Assembly (NCBI GenBank): GCA_934754355.1
Contig: CAKVID010000001.1
Location: 62,001 to 126,000 of the forward strand
Direction of reading: 5' to 3'
DNA length: 64,000 nucleotides
Source of the DNA: an uncultured Clostridia bacterium
GTDB taxonomy: Bacteria; Bacillota; Clostridia; Christensenellales; UBA1242
A model generated the notes under the pieces. The model did not search any database. It was not told the DNA's origin and worked only from the letters and a program-made list of their open reading frames with translations. This document shows, in pieces, positions 17,333 through 25,348 of this stretch. Made by a program: the position numbers and the translations under genes. Within the stretch, counting starts at the first letter, position 1; each line of letters begins with the position of its first letter.

Positions 17333-18134
17333 TTGCATTATGAGTAAAATAATAAAAAATAATATATATAGAAAAAGTGAGAATGTTATGAATAAATATG
17401 CACTTTTTAATAATGAAGAGGAAATTAAGAACTCTTTTGACAATGATTTTTTAAATAAAAAATATGATGATTTGCAAGATAAAATTTGCGAACTTTGTGA
17501 TGCTGATAATATTTGTAAATTTTCGCAATTTGAAAAAGATGAACTTGAATTGCTTGAAAATATTAAGAAAGAATTAGAAGAAAATTTTGATATAGAAAGT
17601 AATCAAAATGTATTTATTGAGGACTTCGTATCAAAAGATGTAATAAATAAATTCAAAGTTAAATTATCCGAAATAAAAAAGACTATCAAAACTATAAATT
17701 TCAAAATTTATTACTTTGAAAGTCTAAAAAAACAACAAGTCCTAAATTGTAATATTAGTAAAAGTGTAGAATATGGACAACTTCTAAAAGACCTATATTC
17801 TGAACAAAATAAATTAAATGAAGAATATGATGATAGTGTAGTTCAGTTACACAAATTTCAATTGGATTGCTTCAATAAATATAAACTTATGATGGAAAGT
17901 TTTTGTAATAAAAAACAAGTTATGGGTTCCATAAAAGAAATTGCAGATAAGTATTCTTTAGATATTCTAAAAGTATATTTAATAAGGAAAATAGTTTACT
18001 TGATTTTACAAAATTTTGAAAAGAGTTGTATTGATAGTATTATAATCTCTTTGGATAGAAGTGAAACTTTCAAAAATAATTTTGGATTTGTCTACGATGG
18101 TATTGTGGAGACTTTGAGATGTGGGAACAAATAG
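17319..18134 (+). CDS. Coiled-coil phage protein of unknown function
   Basis: Up to 271 residues, almost wholly helical and charged, with coiled coils at about 65-90 (EKDELELLENIKKELEEN), 110-135 and 160-180 (YGQLLKDLYSEQNKLNEEY). Two Cys-rich turns (CELCDADNIC, about 52-61) may bind metal. Start is uncertain: TTG 17319 (after gaggt), ATG 17340, or ATG 17388, which fits the first acidic Leu-Phe segment best. Position before the holins suits an internal virion or tail-needle-like protein. The end overlaps the BhlA-like gene by 16 bases. Confidence 0.5.
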   Translation: MIQIDCIMSKIIKNNIYRKSENVMNKYALFNNEEEIKNSFDNDFLNKKYDDLQDKICELCDADNICKFSQFEKDELELLENIKKELEENFDIESNQNVFIEDFVSKDVINKFKVKLSEIKKTIKTINFKIYYFESLKKQQVLNCNISKSVEYGQLLKDLYSEQNKLNEEYDDSVVQLHKFQLDCFNKYKLMMESFCNKKQVMGSIKEIADKYSLDILKVYLIRKIVYLILQNFEKSCIDSIIISLDRSETFKNNFGFVYDGIVETLRCGNK

Positions 18135-18367
18135 TAAATTTAGCCATAAGTAATGGTTTATTTGCTGTATTATTCTTAGGGCTACTAGTTTATCAATTGA
18201 AAGACAGTAGGATAAGAGAACAAAAGTATCAAAGTATGATAACAAAATTAGGAAATTCACTAGAGATTGTAAAACAAGTAAAAGAAGATGTTGAAGATAT
18301 CAAAGATAAATTGAATTCTAAGAAGATAATTTTTAGAAAGACTAAGGAGGAGAAAGTTGAAGAATAA
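18119..18367 (+). CDS. BhlA/UviB-type holin-like protein
   Basis: An 82-residue protein with one N-terminal transmembrane helix (about 6-25, VNLAISNGLFAVLFLGLLVYQL), followed by LKDSRIREQKYQSMI and a charged helix KQVKEDVEDIKDKLN. This is the typical plan and sequence of BhlA/UviB-family holin-like or bacteriocin-release peptides (N-terminal ...GxFAVLFxxLLxYxLKxxxxREexYQ). It would perforate or depolarise the cell membrane at lysis. No endolysin gene accompanies it. It overlaps both neighbours. Confidence 0.8.
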   Translation: MWEQIVNLAISNGLFAVLFLGLLVYQLKDSRIREQKYQSMITKLGNSLEIVKQVKEDVEDIKDKLNSKKIIFRKTKEEKVEE

Positions 18368-18614
18368 AATTAGAACTACTTCATTTTGGTTGGGGCTAAG
18401 TGGTGCTATTGTTATAATTTTGGAGACGATATCTAATATTTTGGGACTAAATCTATATTCAAAAGAGATAGAGTCAATAATATTGTCAATTTGTTCGGCA
18501 CTAGTAATGGTGGGAATAATTACAAAGAAGAATGTTACAGATGAGAAAGAATCTTCAAGTGAAGATTTGTTGGAAGAAATAAACAAGGATAAAGATAAGG
18601 ATAACGAAGAATAG
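18357..18614 (+). CDS. phiLC3-type phage holin
   Basis: An 85-residue protein starting at TTG 18357 with perfect SD aaggagg (18344-18350). It begins KNKIRTTSFWLGLSGAIVI, the typical N-terminus of phi-LC3-like holins, has two membrane helices (about 10-29 and 40-58, IILSICSALVMVGII) and ends with a charged acidic/lysine tail (EDLLEEINKDKDKDNEE). Two holin-type genes in a row are common in phages of Gram-positives, but here the usual amidase/lysin partner is absent. A strong terminator follows. Confidence 0.8.
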   Translation: MKNKIRTTSFWLGLSGAIVIILETISNILGLNLYSKEIESIILSICSALVMVGIITKKNVTDEKESSSEDLLEEINKDKDKDNEE

Positions 18615-18627
18615 AATTTATATTTAG

Positions 18628-18668
18628 GGTGTTTAAATAGTATTTGTATCTTTTTAAACACCTTTTTT
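18628..18668 (+). terminator. Rho-independent terminator ending the phage-like cassette
   Basis: Ten-bp stem (ggtgtttaaa / tttaaacacc), 15-base loop, then six T. Confidence 0.88.
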
Positions 18669-18784
18669 ATTGTTTTATTTGCTAATATATTTAATTTAAT
18701 ATATACTAAATTTGATAGAACTTATATTTGATATTCTATTTCAAATATTTGATTTAATTGAAGTCTATTTCTAAAAGGGTAATT

Positions 18785-19735
18785 ATGATATACAAAAATA
18801 CGCTTAAAATAATGATATCCAATTTTGACATTGTTTGGAAATCAATCATATATTATTTATTTGTTTTTGGCATAACAGGGGCATTATGCTATTTGTGTTT
18901 GCACCCTATTTACAGAATTCTGGAACAGTCGGGATTTATAGAAAATATTGCAAATGTTTATTCTAATTTTTTAACAAATCTCAATTTAACAGAATTGCTA
19001 GAAAAGGCTGACGATTTGGTTTGGCAATTTGCTTCAATTCTTAAACATAATCTTTCTATTGTTTGGATAAATTTTGCCGGACTTGGTCTTACAATTGTAT
19101 TCCTTAGAGCATTTCTATCTAATCTAACAATTATGGCTTCTTGTAATTCGCTACATTATTATATGGGTAGTATGAATAAACATGGCTTTTATGTAAGTTT
19201 TAGAGAAACTTTTGGCTCTAATTTGAAAGCACAACTTATGTATTTTGTAGTTAGTTTGCCACTTAAAATTTTATTTTACTTCTTATGCTTTATGTGTTTG
19301 AAATTATTTGGTGTGTCTTTCTGGTTGACACTAGTTGCTATTATTTTATTCTTAACATTAGTTGTATGTTTCTGTGCATTGAAACATTGTCTGCTTGATG
19401 GTTGGGTTCCAACAATGGTTGTAATGAACTATGGAGTAATTAAGGCTTTGAGAACTAGCGTTAAGAATTCGTTTAGAATTTTTCCAAGAGTATTTGCTGG
19501 AGCAATTGGTGTTGTGATTACCCTTATGATATCCAATTTCTTTATTGGAATATTTACATTCTCAGCGGGGCTTGTGATAACGGTGCCATTCTCTTACTTG
19601 CTTGTTAGTGTTTATGGTATGGTTATTACTTACGAAGGTCAAGGCATGAGATATTATATAGATGTATATAATGTTATTACACCTAAGAAAAAAGAAACTG
19701 GTGATAAATTATCTGATATGAAATATATTGTATAA
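18785..19735 (+). CDS. Multi-pass membrane protein of unknown function
   Basis: A 316-residue protein starting at ATG 18785 (weak SD aaaaggg; the earlier in-frame TTG at 18758 has none). About six transmembrane helices: residues ~17-38 (IIYYLFVFGITGALCYLCL), ~91-111, ~142-165 (MYFVVSLPLKILFYFLCFM), ~168-195, ~226-245 and ~252-278. Hydrophilic loop 2 carries a helical stretch before the second helix. It is not part of the phage-like cassette: a terminator separates the two and it has its own. I do not recognise a family beyond a general resemblance to membrane proteins annotated only as hypothetical. Confidence 0.6.
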   Translation: MIYKNTLKIMISNFDIVWKSIIYYLFVFGITGALCYLCLHPIYRILEQSGFIENIANVYSNFLTNLNLTELLEKADDLVWQFASILKHNLSIVWINFAGLGLTIVFLRAFLSNLTIMASCNSLHYYMGSMNKHGFYVSFRETFGSNLKAQLMYFVVSLPLKILFYFLCFMCLKLFGVSFWLTLVAIILFLTLVVCFCALKHCLLDGWVPTMVVMNYGVIKALRTSVKNSFRIFPRVFAGAIGVVITLMISNFFIGIFTFSAGLVITVPFSYLLVSVYGMVITYEGQGMRYYIDVYNVITPKKKETGDKLSDMKYIV

Positions 19736-19853
19736 TTAGCGGATAAATTAAGATGAAATATTGAGCAAATTCGATAACAATATTTCTATCAATTATTATG
19801 TAAAACTTATATCTAAATATCTCAAAGTTTGAGTTAAAGTAATTATTAAAATT

Positions 19854-19908
19854 CCTTAAATGTAAAATATGGCTATTCTAGTATTTTGCAAATTGAGGGA
19901 TTTTTTTT
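19854..19908 (+). terminator. Probable terminator after the membrane protein gene
   Basis: An imperfect long stem (ccttaaatgtaaaata against tattttgcaaattgagg, with G-U pairs) is followed by eight T. Confidence 0.6.
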
Positions 19909-19949
19909 GTTGAATATTTGTAAATTTGAATAAATGTTTTTATTATTTA

Positions 19950-19978
19950 TTGCATTTTTGTAATCTTTATAGTATACT
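19950..19978 (+). promoter_or_regulatory. Sigma-A type promoter for RNase J gene
   Basis: TTGCAT, 17-base spacer, TATACT. It implies a leader of about 275 nt before the RNase J start. Confidence 0.75.
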
Positions 19979-19984
19979 ACCTTA

Positions 19985-20259
19985 AATGAAGTTAGTTTTA
20001 TTGATGTATAAAATGCGTCAAATGTGAAAAACTTGTAAAACTGAAGATGATTAAAAAATCAAAAAATATAAGTACTTACAAATGTTAATGTGGGGTAATT
20101 TGTATTTACATTTGAAAGTTTGATTTTTAAATTTTAAAATAGTGGTGGTCACATATGTTTTTTTGTGGCTAGTATTGTTTTTGCTTAAATATTTTAGTAA
20201 GTATTAATACAAGTCTAATAACTCTAACTAATGAAATAAATACATAAGGAGACTATAAA
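19985..20259 (+). promoter_or_regulatory. Long 5' leader of the RNase J gene
   Basis: About 275 nt without an open gene lies between the promoter and the start codon. One small stem (gtcaca/tgtggc, around 20148-20170) and AT-rich pairing segments can be drawn, but I match no known riboswitch. The length is unusual in this tightly packed window and suggests post-transcriptional control, such as feedback by the nuclease itself (inference). Confidence 0.4.
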
Positions 20260-21936
20260 ATGATTAATAAACAACAAGCGGGAATGAAATTGACATTCTT
20301 GGGTGGTGTTGGAGAAGTAGGCAAGAACTTGATGGTTTTGGAATATAACAATGAAATGTTGGTTATAGATAGTGGTCTTGCTTTTCCTTCTGACGATATG
20401 CCGGGAATAGATATTGTTATTCCAGATTTTACTTATTTAGTAAATAATAGACAAAAAATAAAGGCAATACTTATAACACATGGACACGAAGACCATATTG
20501 GTGCTTTGCCATATCTACTAAGAGAATTACCAAATGTACCAGTGTATGCTAGCAAATTGAGTGTAGCATTAATAGAAAATAAATTAAAAGAACATAAGAA
20601 AATTAAATGTAAACCTAATTGTGTTAAACCAAGGCAAGTAATCAAGATTGGTAATAGTTTTCAGGTAGAATTTGTTAAAGTTACACATAGTATTAGTGGT
20701 GCGCTTGCTCTTGCTATTACAACACCTGCTGGAGTATATTTCCATACTGGAGACTTTAAACTTGATTATACTCCAATTGATGGCGATGCTATGGATTTAA
20801 TTAGAATTGCTGAGATAGGTAGAAAAGGAGTACTATTGCTTACTGCAGATAGTACAAATGCTGAGCGTCCAGGCTTTAGTATGAGTGAGAGAAAAGTAGG
20901 TGCAACACTAGATAATTTATTTGTACAGAATGCAACTAAGAGAATTATTATTGCTACTTTTGCAAGTAATGTGCATAGAATTCAACAAATATTGAATATT
21001 TGTGAAAAGTATGGTAGAAAGATTGTGTTTACTGGAAGAAGTATGCTTAATATTTGTGAAACAGCCGCTAAGATTGGAGAATTGAAATTTAATAAAGATA
21101 TAGTGGTTGATGTAAATAATATGGATAAGTACGAAGATAAACAAATTTGTATACTTTGTACTGGAAGCCAGGGAGAAGAAAATAGTGCTTTGGCTAGAAT
21201 GGCTAATGGTGAATTTAATAAGATAGAGATAGGTAATAATGATTATGTAATATTCTCATCTTCTACCATTCCTGGTAATGAGAAAGAAATTAACAATGTA
21301 ATTAACCTTTTGTATTCCAAAGGTGCGTCAATTATCTATGAGTCTTTGGCAGAAGTGCATGTAAGTGGTCACGCTTATCAAGAAGAATTGAAAACTATGC
21401 AAACCCTTCTTAAGCCTAAATTCTTTATTCCAGTTCATGGCGAGTATAGACATCTAAGAGCACATAGTAATTTGGCAAAAGATTTGGGTATGAATGAAAG
21501 AAATATTGTAATTCCAGAGATTGGAGATACAATACTAATCAATAAAAATGTTGTAAAGAAAGTTGGTACAGTTCCTAGCGGTATTAAATTGGTAGATGGT
21601 TTTGAAGTTAGTGAGGCTGGTGGTATAATTCAAAGAGATAGAATGCAATTAGCCGAAGAGGGTATTTGCATTGTAACAATAACAATTTCGGCAAAGAATG
21701 GTTCACTTACAAGTAAGCCAGATATTCTAACTAGAGGATTTATGACTATCAAAGGTAATGAAGATATGTTGGAAGAAGTGAAAGAATTAATTTTAAATCA
21801 GATAATTAATGCTAATTTTAAAACTCAAGATTGGGCAATGATAAAAGGCAGTGTGAAGAAGACATTGCAAACTTACTTCTTTAAAAAAGTGAAAAGAAAA
21901 CCATTAATAATACCTATTATTATAGAAACAAACTAA
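20260..21936 (+). CDS. rnj: Ribonuclease J
   Basis: A 558-residue member of the metallo-beta-lactamase/beta-CASP family, typical length for RNase J. It has endo- and 5'-3' exonuclease activity on RNA in the cytoplasm. Visible: GGVGEVGKNLMVLEY (N-terminal family signature), THGHEDHIGALPYLL (motif 2, zinc ligands), VTHSISGALALAI, FHTGDFKLDYTP (motif 3/4), TADSTNAERPGFS, and beta-CASP motifs A-C in the segments IIATFASNVHRIQQI, GSQGEENSALARM and VHVSGHAYQEEL. The C-terminal degradosome/tetramerisation domain follows (about 450-558). ATG with SD aaggag. One copy only is visible, so rnjA and rnjB are not distinguished. Confidence 0.95.
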   Translation: MINKQQAGMKLTFLGGVGEVGKNLMVLEYNNEMLVIDSGLAFPSDDMPGIDIVIPDFTYLVNNRQKIKAILITHGHEDHIGALPYLLRELPNVPVYASKLSVALIENKLKEHKKIKCKPNCVKPRQVIKIGNSFQVEFVKVTHSISGALALAITTPAGVYFHTGDFKLDYTPIDGDAMDLIRIAEIGRKGVLLLTADSTNAERPGFSMSERKVGATLDNLFVQNATKRIIIATFASNVHRIQQILNICEKYGRKIVFTGRSMLNICETAAKIGELKFNKDIVVDVNNMDKYEDKQICILCTGSQGEENSALARMANGEFNKIEIGNNDYVIFSSSTIPGNEKEINNVINLLYSKGASIIYESLAEVHVSGHAYQEELKTMQTLLKPKFFIPVHGEYRHLRAHSNLAKDLGMNERNIVIPEIGDTILINKNVVKKVGTVPSGIKLVDGFEVSEAGGIIQRDRMQLAEEGICIVTITISAKNGSLTSKPDILTRGFMTIKGNEDMLEEVKELILNQIINANFKTQDWAMIKGSVKKTLQTYFFKKVKRKPLIIPIIIETN

Positions 21937-21945
21937 AGGTTAAAG

Positions 21946-22563
21946 ATGAAATTTGAGGAAATAATTGAAAATTTGCAAGATGAAATGTGCTATGCAAAAT
22001 TAAATTATGTGCCTATAATTAGGAATAAATCCGCTAAATTTTTATATGATTTTGTACAAAAAAATAACTATAAAAATGTATTGGAAATAGGTACAGCCAT
22101 AGGCTTTAGTGGAAGCATAATTATTGGTGCTGGTGCAGAAAATCTGACTACTATAGATATCAATGAAGATTATTTGAATATTGCTACTAATACTTTTAAT
22201 AAATTTGGGATGCTTGACAAAATTAATATTTTGCATGGCGATGCCAAAGATATTATTCAAGATTTATTAATGCAAAATAAAAAATTTGATATGATATTTC
22301 TTGATGGTGCTAAAGGTCAATATATTAATTACTTGCCAATTTTAAGCAAACTTATTGTGCCTAATGGGGTAATATTTGCAGATAATGTACTCCTTCATGG
22401 TATGGTAGAAAGTAATGAATTTATACCGCACAAAAAAAGAACTATGGTAGTAAATTTAAGAAAATATTTGGAGGCTGTATCGAAACCTCCTTGTGAAACT
22501 GAATTAATGCATTTGGAAGATGGCATAGCGATAACTAAAATCAAAGGAGAAAAAGATGTGTGA
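21946..22563 (+). CDS. trmR: tRNA 5-hydroxyuridine methyltransferase TrmR
   Basis: A 205-residue class I SAM O-methyltransferase. Motif I is NVLEIGTAIGFSGSIII (about 45-60); acidic ribose-binding TTIDINEDY (about 68-75); metal-binding FLDGAKGQY (about 126) and FADNVLLHGMV (about 146) are of the metal-dependent O-methyltransferase type. TrmR (YrrM) methylates 5-hydroxyuridine at tRNA position 34 to give mo5U. The immediate downstream gene is the U32 peptidase-like TrhP, which makes the 5-hydroxyuridine, as in Bacillus yrrM-yrrN-yrrO; this linkage fixes the assignment. It lies nine bases after rnj. Confidence 0.85.
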   Translation: MKFEEIIENLQDEMCYAKLNYVPIIRNKSAKFLYDFVQKNNYKNVLEIGTAIGFSGSIIIGAGAENLTTIDINEDYLNIATNTFNKFGMLDKINILHGDAKDIIQDLLMQNKKFDMIFLDGAKGQYINYLPILSKLIVPNGVIFADNVLLHGMVESNEFIPHKKRTMVVNLRKYLEAVSKPPCETELMHLEDGIAITKIKGEKDV

Positions 22564-23764
22564 GTTATTATCTCCAGCAGGAAATATGGAGAAATTAAAA
22601 ATTGCATTCAAGTATGGTGCTGATGCCTGTTATTTGGCGGGTAAAAGTTTTGGACTTAGAGCGTTCTCGGGTAATTTTGATGAAAATGAATTGGCTGATG
22701 CGGTTAATTTGGCTCATAGTTTAAATAAAAAAATTTATGTAACAGTAAATATTGTAGCGCATAATAATGACTTTGATGGACTTGATAAATATTTGATGTT
22801 TTTAGAGAATATTAATGTAGATGCAATAATTGTAAGTGATATTGGAATAATGGAGTTGGCAAAAAAGGTTGCTCCAAAACTAGATATACATGTATCTACT
22901 CAGGCAAATGTTACAAATAAATACACTGCTAAATTTTATGCGGATTTAGGAGTTAAACGAATAGTATTGGCCAGAGAATTAAGTATAACAGAGATTAAAG
23001 AAATTAAAGAATACTTGCCAAAAGATGTGGAAATAGAAACATTTGTACATGGTGCAATGTGTATTTCTTATAGTGGAAGATGTTTGCTATCAAATTATTT
23101 GTCTGGTAGAGATAGTAATAGAGGTGCTTGTATTCAAGCATGTAGATTTGAATATTCAATATGTGAGAAAACTAGAAAAGGTGAACATTATGATATTCAA
23201 GAAGATGATAGAGGAACTTACATTTTAAATAGTAAAGATTTGTGTATGATTGAATATCTAGATCAATTAATTGATGCTGGAGTGACTTCTTTTAAAATTG
23301 AAGGAAGAATGAAAAGTCCTTACTATGTAGCAACAATTACTAATGCGTATCGTAGAGCAATTGATGATTTGAAGAATGGTAAGCCATTTGATAAAACCTT
23401 GATTAACGAAGTAGAGAAAACAAGCCATAGAAGATATACAACAGGTTTTTATTTTGGAAGTAAAGACAAAGAATATATTAAGGATAGTATGCCAATACAA
23501 AGCAGTGAATTTATGGCTGTTGTGAAAGAAGATGCAAATAACGGTTATGCAACTATTGAACAGAGAAATAGATTTAAAAGAGGAGATAAGTTGGAAGTGC
23601 TATCTCCAAATGATACATTCAATCAAATAATTGAAGTGGATGAAATGTTGGACGATAAAGGTAATCTTGTAGAAGATGCCTCTTTAGTACAACAAACATT
23701 GGAACTTAAAACTACTTTAAATTTGAAAGAGGGAGATATTTTAAGAAAATCTATTGATGAATAA
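22556..23764 (+). CDS. trhP: tRNA 5-hydroxyuridine modification protein TrhP (U32 peptidase family)
   Basis: A 402-residue protein of the peptidase U32 family. N-terminal LLSPAGNMEKLKIAFKYGADACY, then STQANVTNKYTAKFY, LARELSITEIKEIKEYLP and the family signature ETFVHGAMCISYSGRCLLS (about 160-178). Cys residues in SYSGRC, RGACIQACR and later positions likely hold an iron-sulphur cluster. TrhP-type proteins introduce the C5 oxygen on wobble uridine from prephenate. The C-terminal beta domain is complete. Overlaps trmR by eight bases with SD aaaggag; one paralogue is present, whereas Bacillus has two adjacent. Confidence 0.88.
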   Translation: MCELLSPAGNMEKLKIAFKYGADACYLAGKSFGLRAFSGNFDENELADAVNLAHSLNKKIYVTVNIVAHNNDFDGLDKYLMFLENINVDAIIVSDIGIMELAKKVAPKLDIHVSTQANVTNKYTAKFYADLGVKRIVLARELSITEIKEIKEYLPKDVEIETFVHGAMCISYSGRCLLSNYLSGRDSNRGACIQACRFEYSICEKTRKGEHYDIQEDDRGTYILNSKDLCMIEYLDQLIDAGVTSFKIEGRMKSPYYVATITNAYRRAIDDLKNGKPFDKTLINEVEKTSHRRYTTGFYFGSKDKEYIKDSMPIQSSEFMAVVKEDANNGYATIEQRNRFKRGDKLEVLSPNDTFNQIIEVDEMLDDKGNLVEDASLVQQTLELKTTLNLKEGDILRKSIDE

Positions 23765-23783
23765 AATTATAAATGTTTACAAA

Positions 23784-23817
23784 GCACACTATATTTTTAA
23801 ATAGTGTGTTTTTTATT
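23784..23817 (+). terminator. Terminator after trhP
   Basis: Eight-bp stem (cacactat / atagtgtg), loop of eight, then TTTTTT. It ends the rnj-trmR-trhP transcript. Confidence 0.85.
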
Positions 23818-24214
23818 TTGAATTACTTAATTTTTAGACAAAATTACCCCGATGAATTTGCTTATATTTATTCAAAATATAGTATAAAAATACATATAAA
23901 ATTATAATTCTTAGGACAATAAAAATACAATTTTAAACTTGAAATTAGTGAATAATAATACAATAAAATGTATAAATATTTATAAAAATATTTGATTATG
24001 AAAGCATTGAATTCTTGTATGTATAATAGAAAACAGTGCGAAATGTGTGTATATTTATGCTTAGAATATAATATTTATACATTAATAAAAGTAAATTAAT
24101 ATGTCATGAGTTTATGGTTTTGATTAGATAAAATTTAATTGAAAAACTAAAAAATATTTGATGGACAGGCAAAAAACGACATATTTCGACATATATTACG
24201 ATAAGGAGTATGCT
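23818..24214. other. AT-rich intergenic region upstream of sigK
   Basis: About 400 bases with no gene I can support. A sporulation-type promoter for sigK is expected here, but I could not find a convincing sigma-E or sigma-K pair. Confidence 0.5.
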
Positions 24215-24919
24215 ATGATTGTCGAAAGTTTTATGATGTTTTTACAGAAGATAATGTTTTTCTCTTCTTATATTAAGAACTGTTCATCTTTTCCAAAACC
24301 GCTAACTCCAGAAGAAGAAAGAGAATACTTGGAAAAATTTGAAAATGGAGATGAAAAAGCAAAGGAAATACTTATTGAGCATAATTTAAGATTGGTGGCT
24401 CATGTGGTAAAGAAGTATAATCAAGCAGATGAAGCTGATGATTTAATATCTGTAGGAAGTTTGGGTTTGATTAAAGCCATAAATTCGTACAAATTAAATC
24501 ATGGAACACAATTTAGTACATATGCGGCTAGATGTATTGAGAATGAGATATTGATGTTAATTAGAACTAATAAGAAGCATAAAAATAATGTAAGTATAGA
24601 AGATGTGCTTGGTGCAGATGAAGAAGAGAATGAAATCAAATTAGGGGATTTGAGTTATAATGAAGAAGAAAATGTTGAAAATTTGGTAGAGCAAAAGATG
24701 ATATCTCAAAATTTAGATGAAATTCTGAAGAAACACTTATCAAAAAGAGAATATCAAATAATGTGTATGAGATATGGGCTAATGGGAACTCCAATGCTAA
24801 CCCAAAGAGAAGTAGCAGTTAAATTGAATATAAGCAGAAGTTACATATCAAGATTAGAAACTAAGTCTATAGATATATTGCGAAAAGTATTAAATAAAAA
24901 TGATTTTGGTTTTAAGTAA
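24215..24919 (+). CDS. sigK: RNA polymerase sporulation sigma factor SigK (pro-form)
   Basis: A 234-residue sigma-70 family protein. ATG 24215 is preceded by SD aaggag and starts the expected hydrophobic pro-sequence (MIVESFMMFLQKIMFFSSYI) then NCSSFPKPLTPEEEREYLEKF, the sigma-K mature N-terminus. An upstream in-frame ATG at 24158 adds 19 residues and is not needed. Region 2: HNLRLVAHVVKKYN ... DDLISVGSLGLIKAINSY ... TYAARCIENEILMLIR; region 4: LSKREYQIMCMRYGL ... TQREVAVKLNISRSYISRLE. It directs late mother-cell transcription in sporulation. The gene is not split by a skin-like element. Processing would need a SpoIVFB-type protease not in this window. Confidence 0.92.
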   Translation: MIVESFMMFLQKIMFFSSYIKNCSSFPKPLTPEEEREYLEKFENGDEKAKEILIEHNLRLVAHVVKKYNQADEADDLISVGSLGLIKAINSYKLNHGTQFSTYAARCIENEILMLIRTNKKHKNNVSIEDVLGADEEENEIKLGDLSYNEEENVENLVEQKMISQNLDEILKKHLSKREYQIMCMRYGLMGTPMLTQREVAVKLNISRSYISRLETKSIDILRKVLNKNDFGFK

Positions 24920-24929
24920 GGATAGAGTA

Positions 24930-24958
24930 TTGCATTAAAGTTAAATTTATGATACAAT
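24930..24958 (+). promoter_or_regulatory. Promoter of the RNase P RNA gene
   Basis: TTGCAT, 17-base spacer, TACAAT, seven bases before the inferred RNA start. Confidence 0.75.
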
Positions 24959-24964
24959 ATATTT

Positions 24965-25310
24965 GTTAGATATACAGACGATTGCGAGTATTATATACTT
25001 GAGGAAAGTCCGAGCATCATAAGAGCAAAATGCAAGTTAACGACTTGTGGAGGCGACTCCAAGGAAAGTGCAACAGAAAAGATACTACTATATATGCACT
25101 TGTGCTATATAGTAAAAGGTGAAATAGTAGTGTAAGAGACTACTAATTGTATAGGTGACTATATGATTGTGTAAACCCCATTTGATGCAAGGTAGAGAGG
25201 TGTTTTAAAGTTGCTCTGCCAATCTCTCAATACACCGCTAGAAATTGCTGGTAACGGCAATGCTAGATAGATAATCGTCCAAAACAGAACTCGGCTTATG
25301 GATATTCTAA
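24965..25310 (+). ncRNA. rnpB: RNase P RNA (rnpB)
   Basis: Conserved signatures in order: gaggaaagtccgagc (P4 5' region), agtgcaacagaaa, gtaaacccc, and acagaactcggcttat (P4 3' region). P1-type pairing ttagatat (24966-24973) with atattctaa (25302-25310) sets the limits, and gacgatt pairs with aatcgtc as P2. The RNA is the catalytic part of the enzyme that matures tRNA 5' ends. Own promoter and terminator. Confidence 0.95.
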
Positions 25311-25313
25311 TAT

Positions 25314-25348
25314 ATGCTTTTGATATTAATTATCAGAAGCATTTTTTT
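25314..25348 (+). terminator. Terminator of the RNase P RNA gene
   Basis: Twelve-bp stem (atgcttttgata / tatcagaagcat, one G-U), five-base loop, run of seven T. Confidence 0.93.

Larger units (their letters stand above)
6654..18668 (+). mobile_element. Phage-derived virion cassette (regulator plus packaging/head/short-tail/holin genes)
   Basis: A contiguous, mostly plus-strand block ordered regulator, TerL, two small genes, portal, scaffold, major capsid, adaptor, two tail-type proteins, coiled-coil protein and two holins, closed by a strong terminator at 18628-18668. The order is that of a podovirus head/connector module: no tape-measure, sheath or baseplate gene is present. No integrase, excisionase, repressor, replication gene, head protease, tail fibre or endolysin is visible, and no att direct repeats are evident. 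The flanks are ordinary chromosomal genes, and base composition resembles the host. The left limit is uncertain because the 7267-7989 gene on the minus strand is not phage-like and the 3856-6423 gene may be related to it. Confidence 0.75.
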
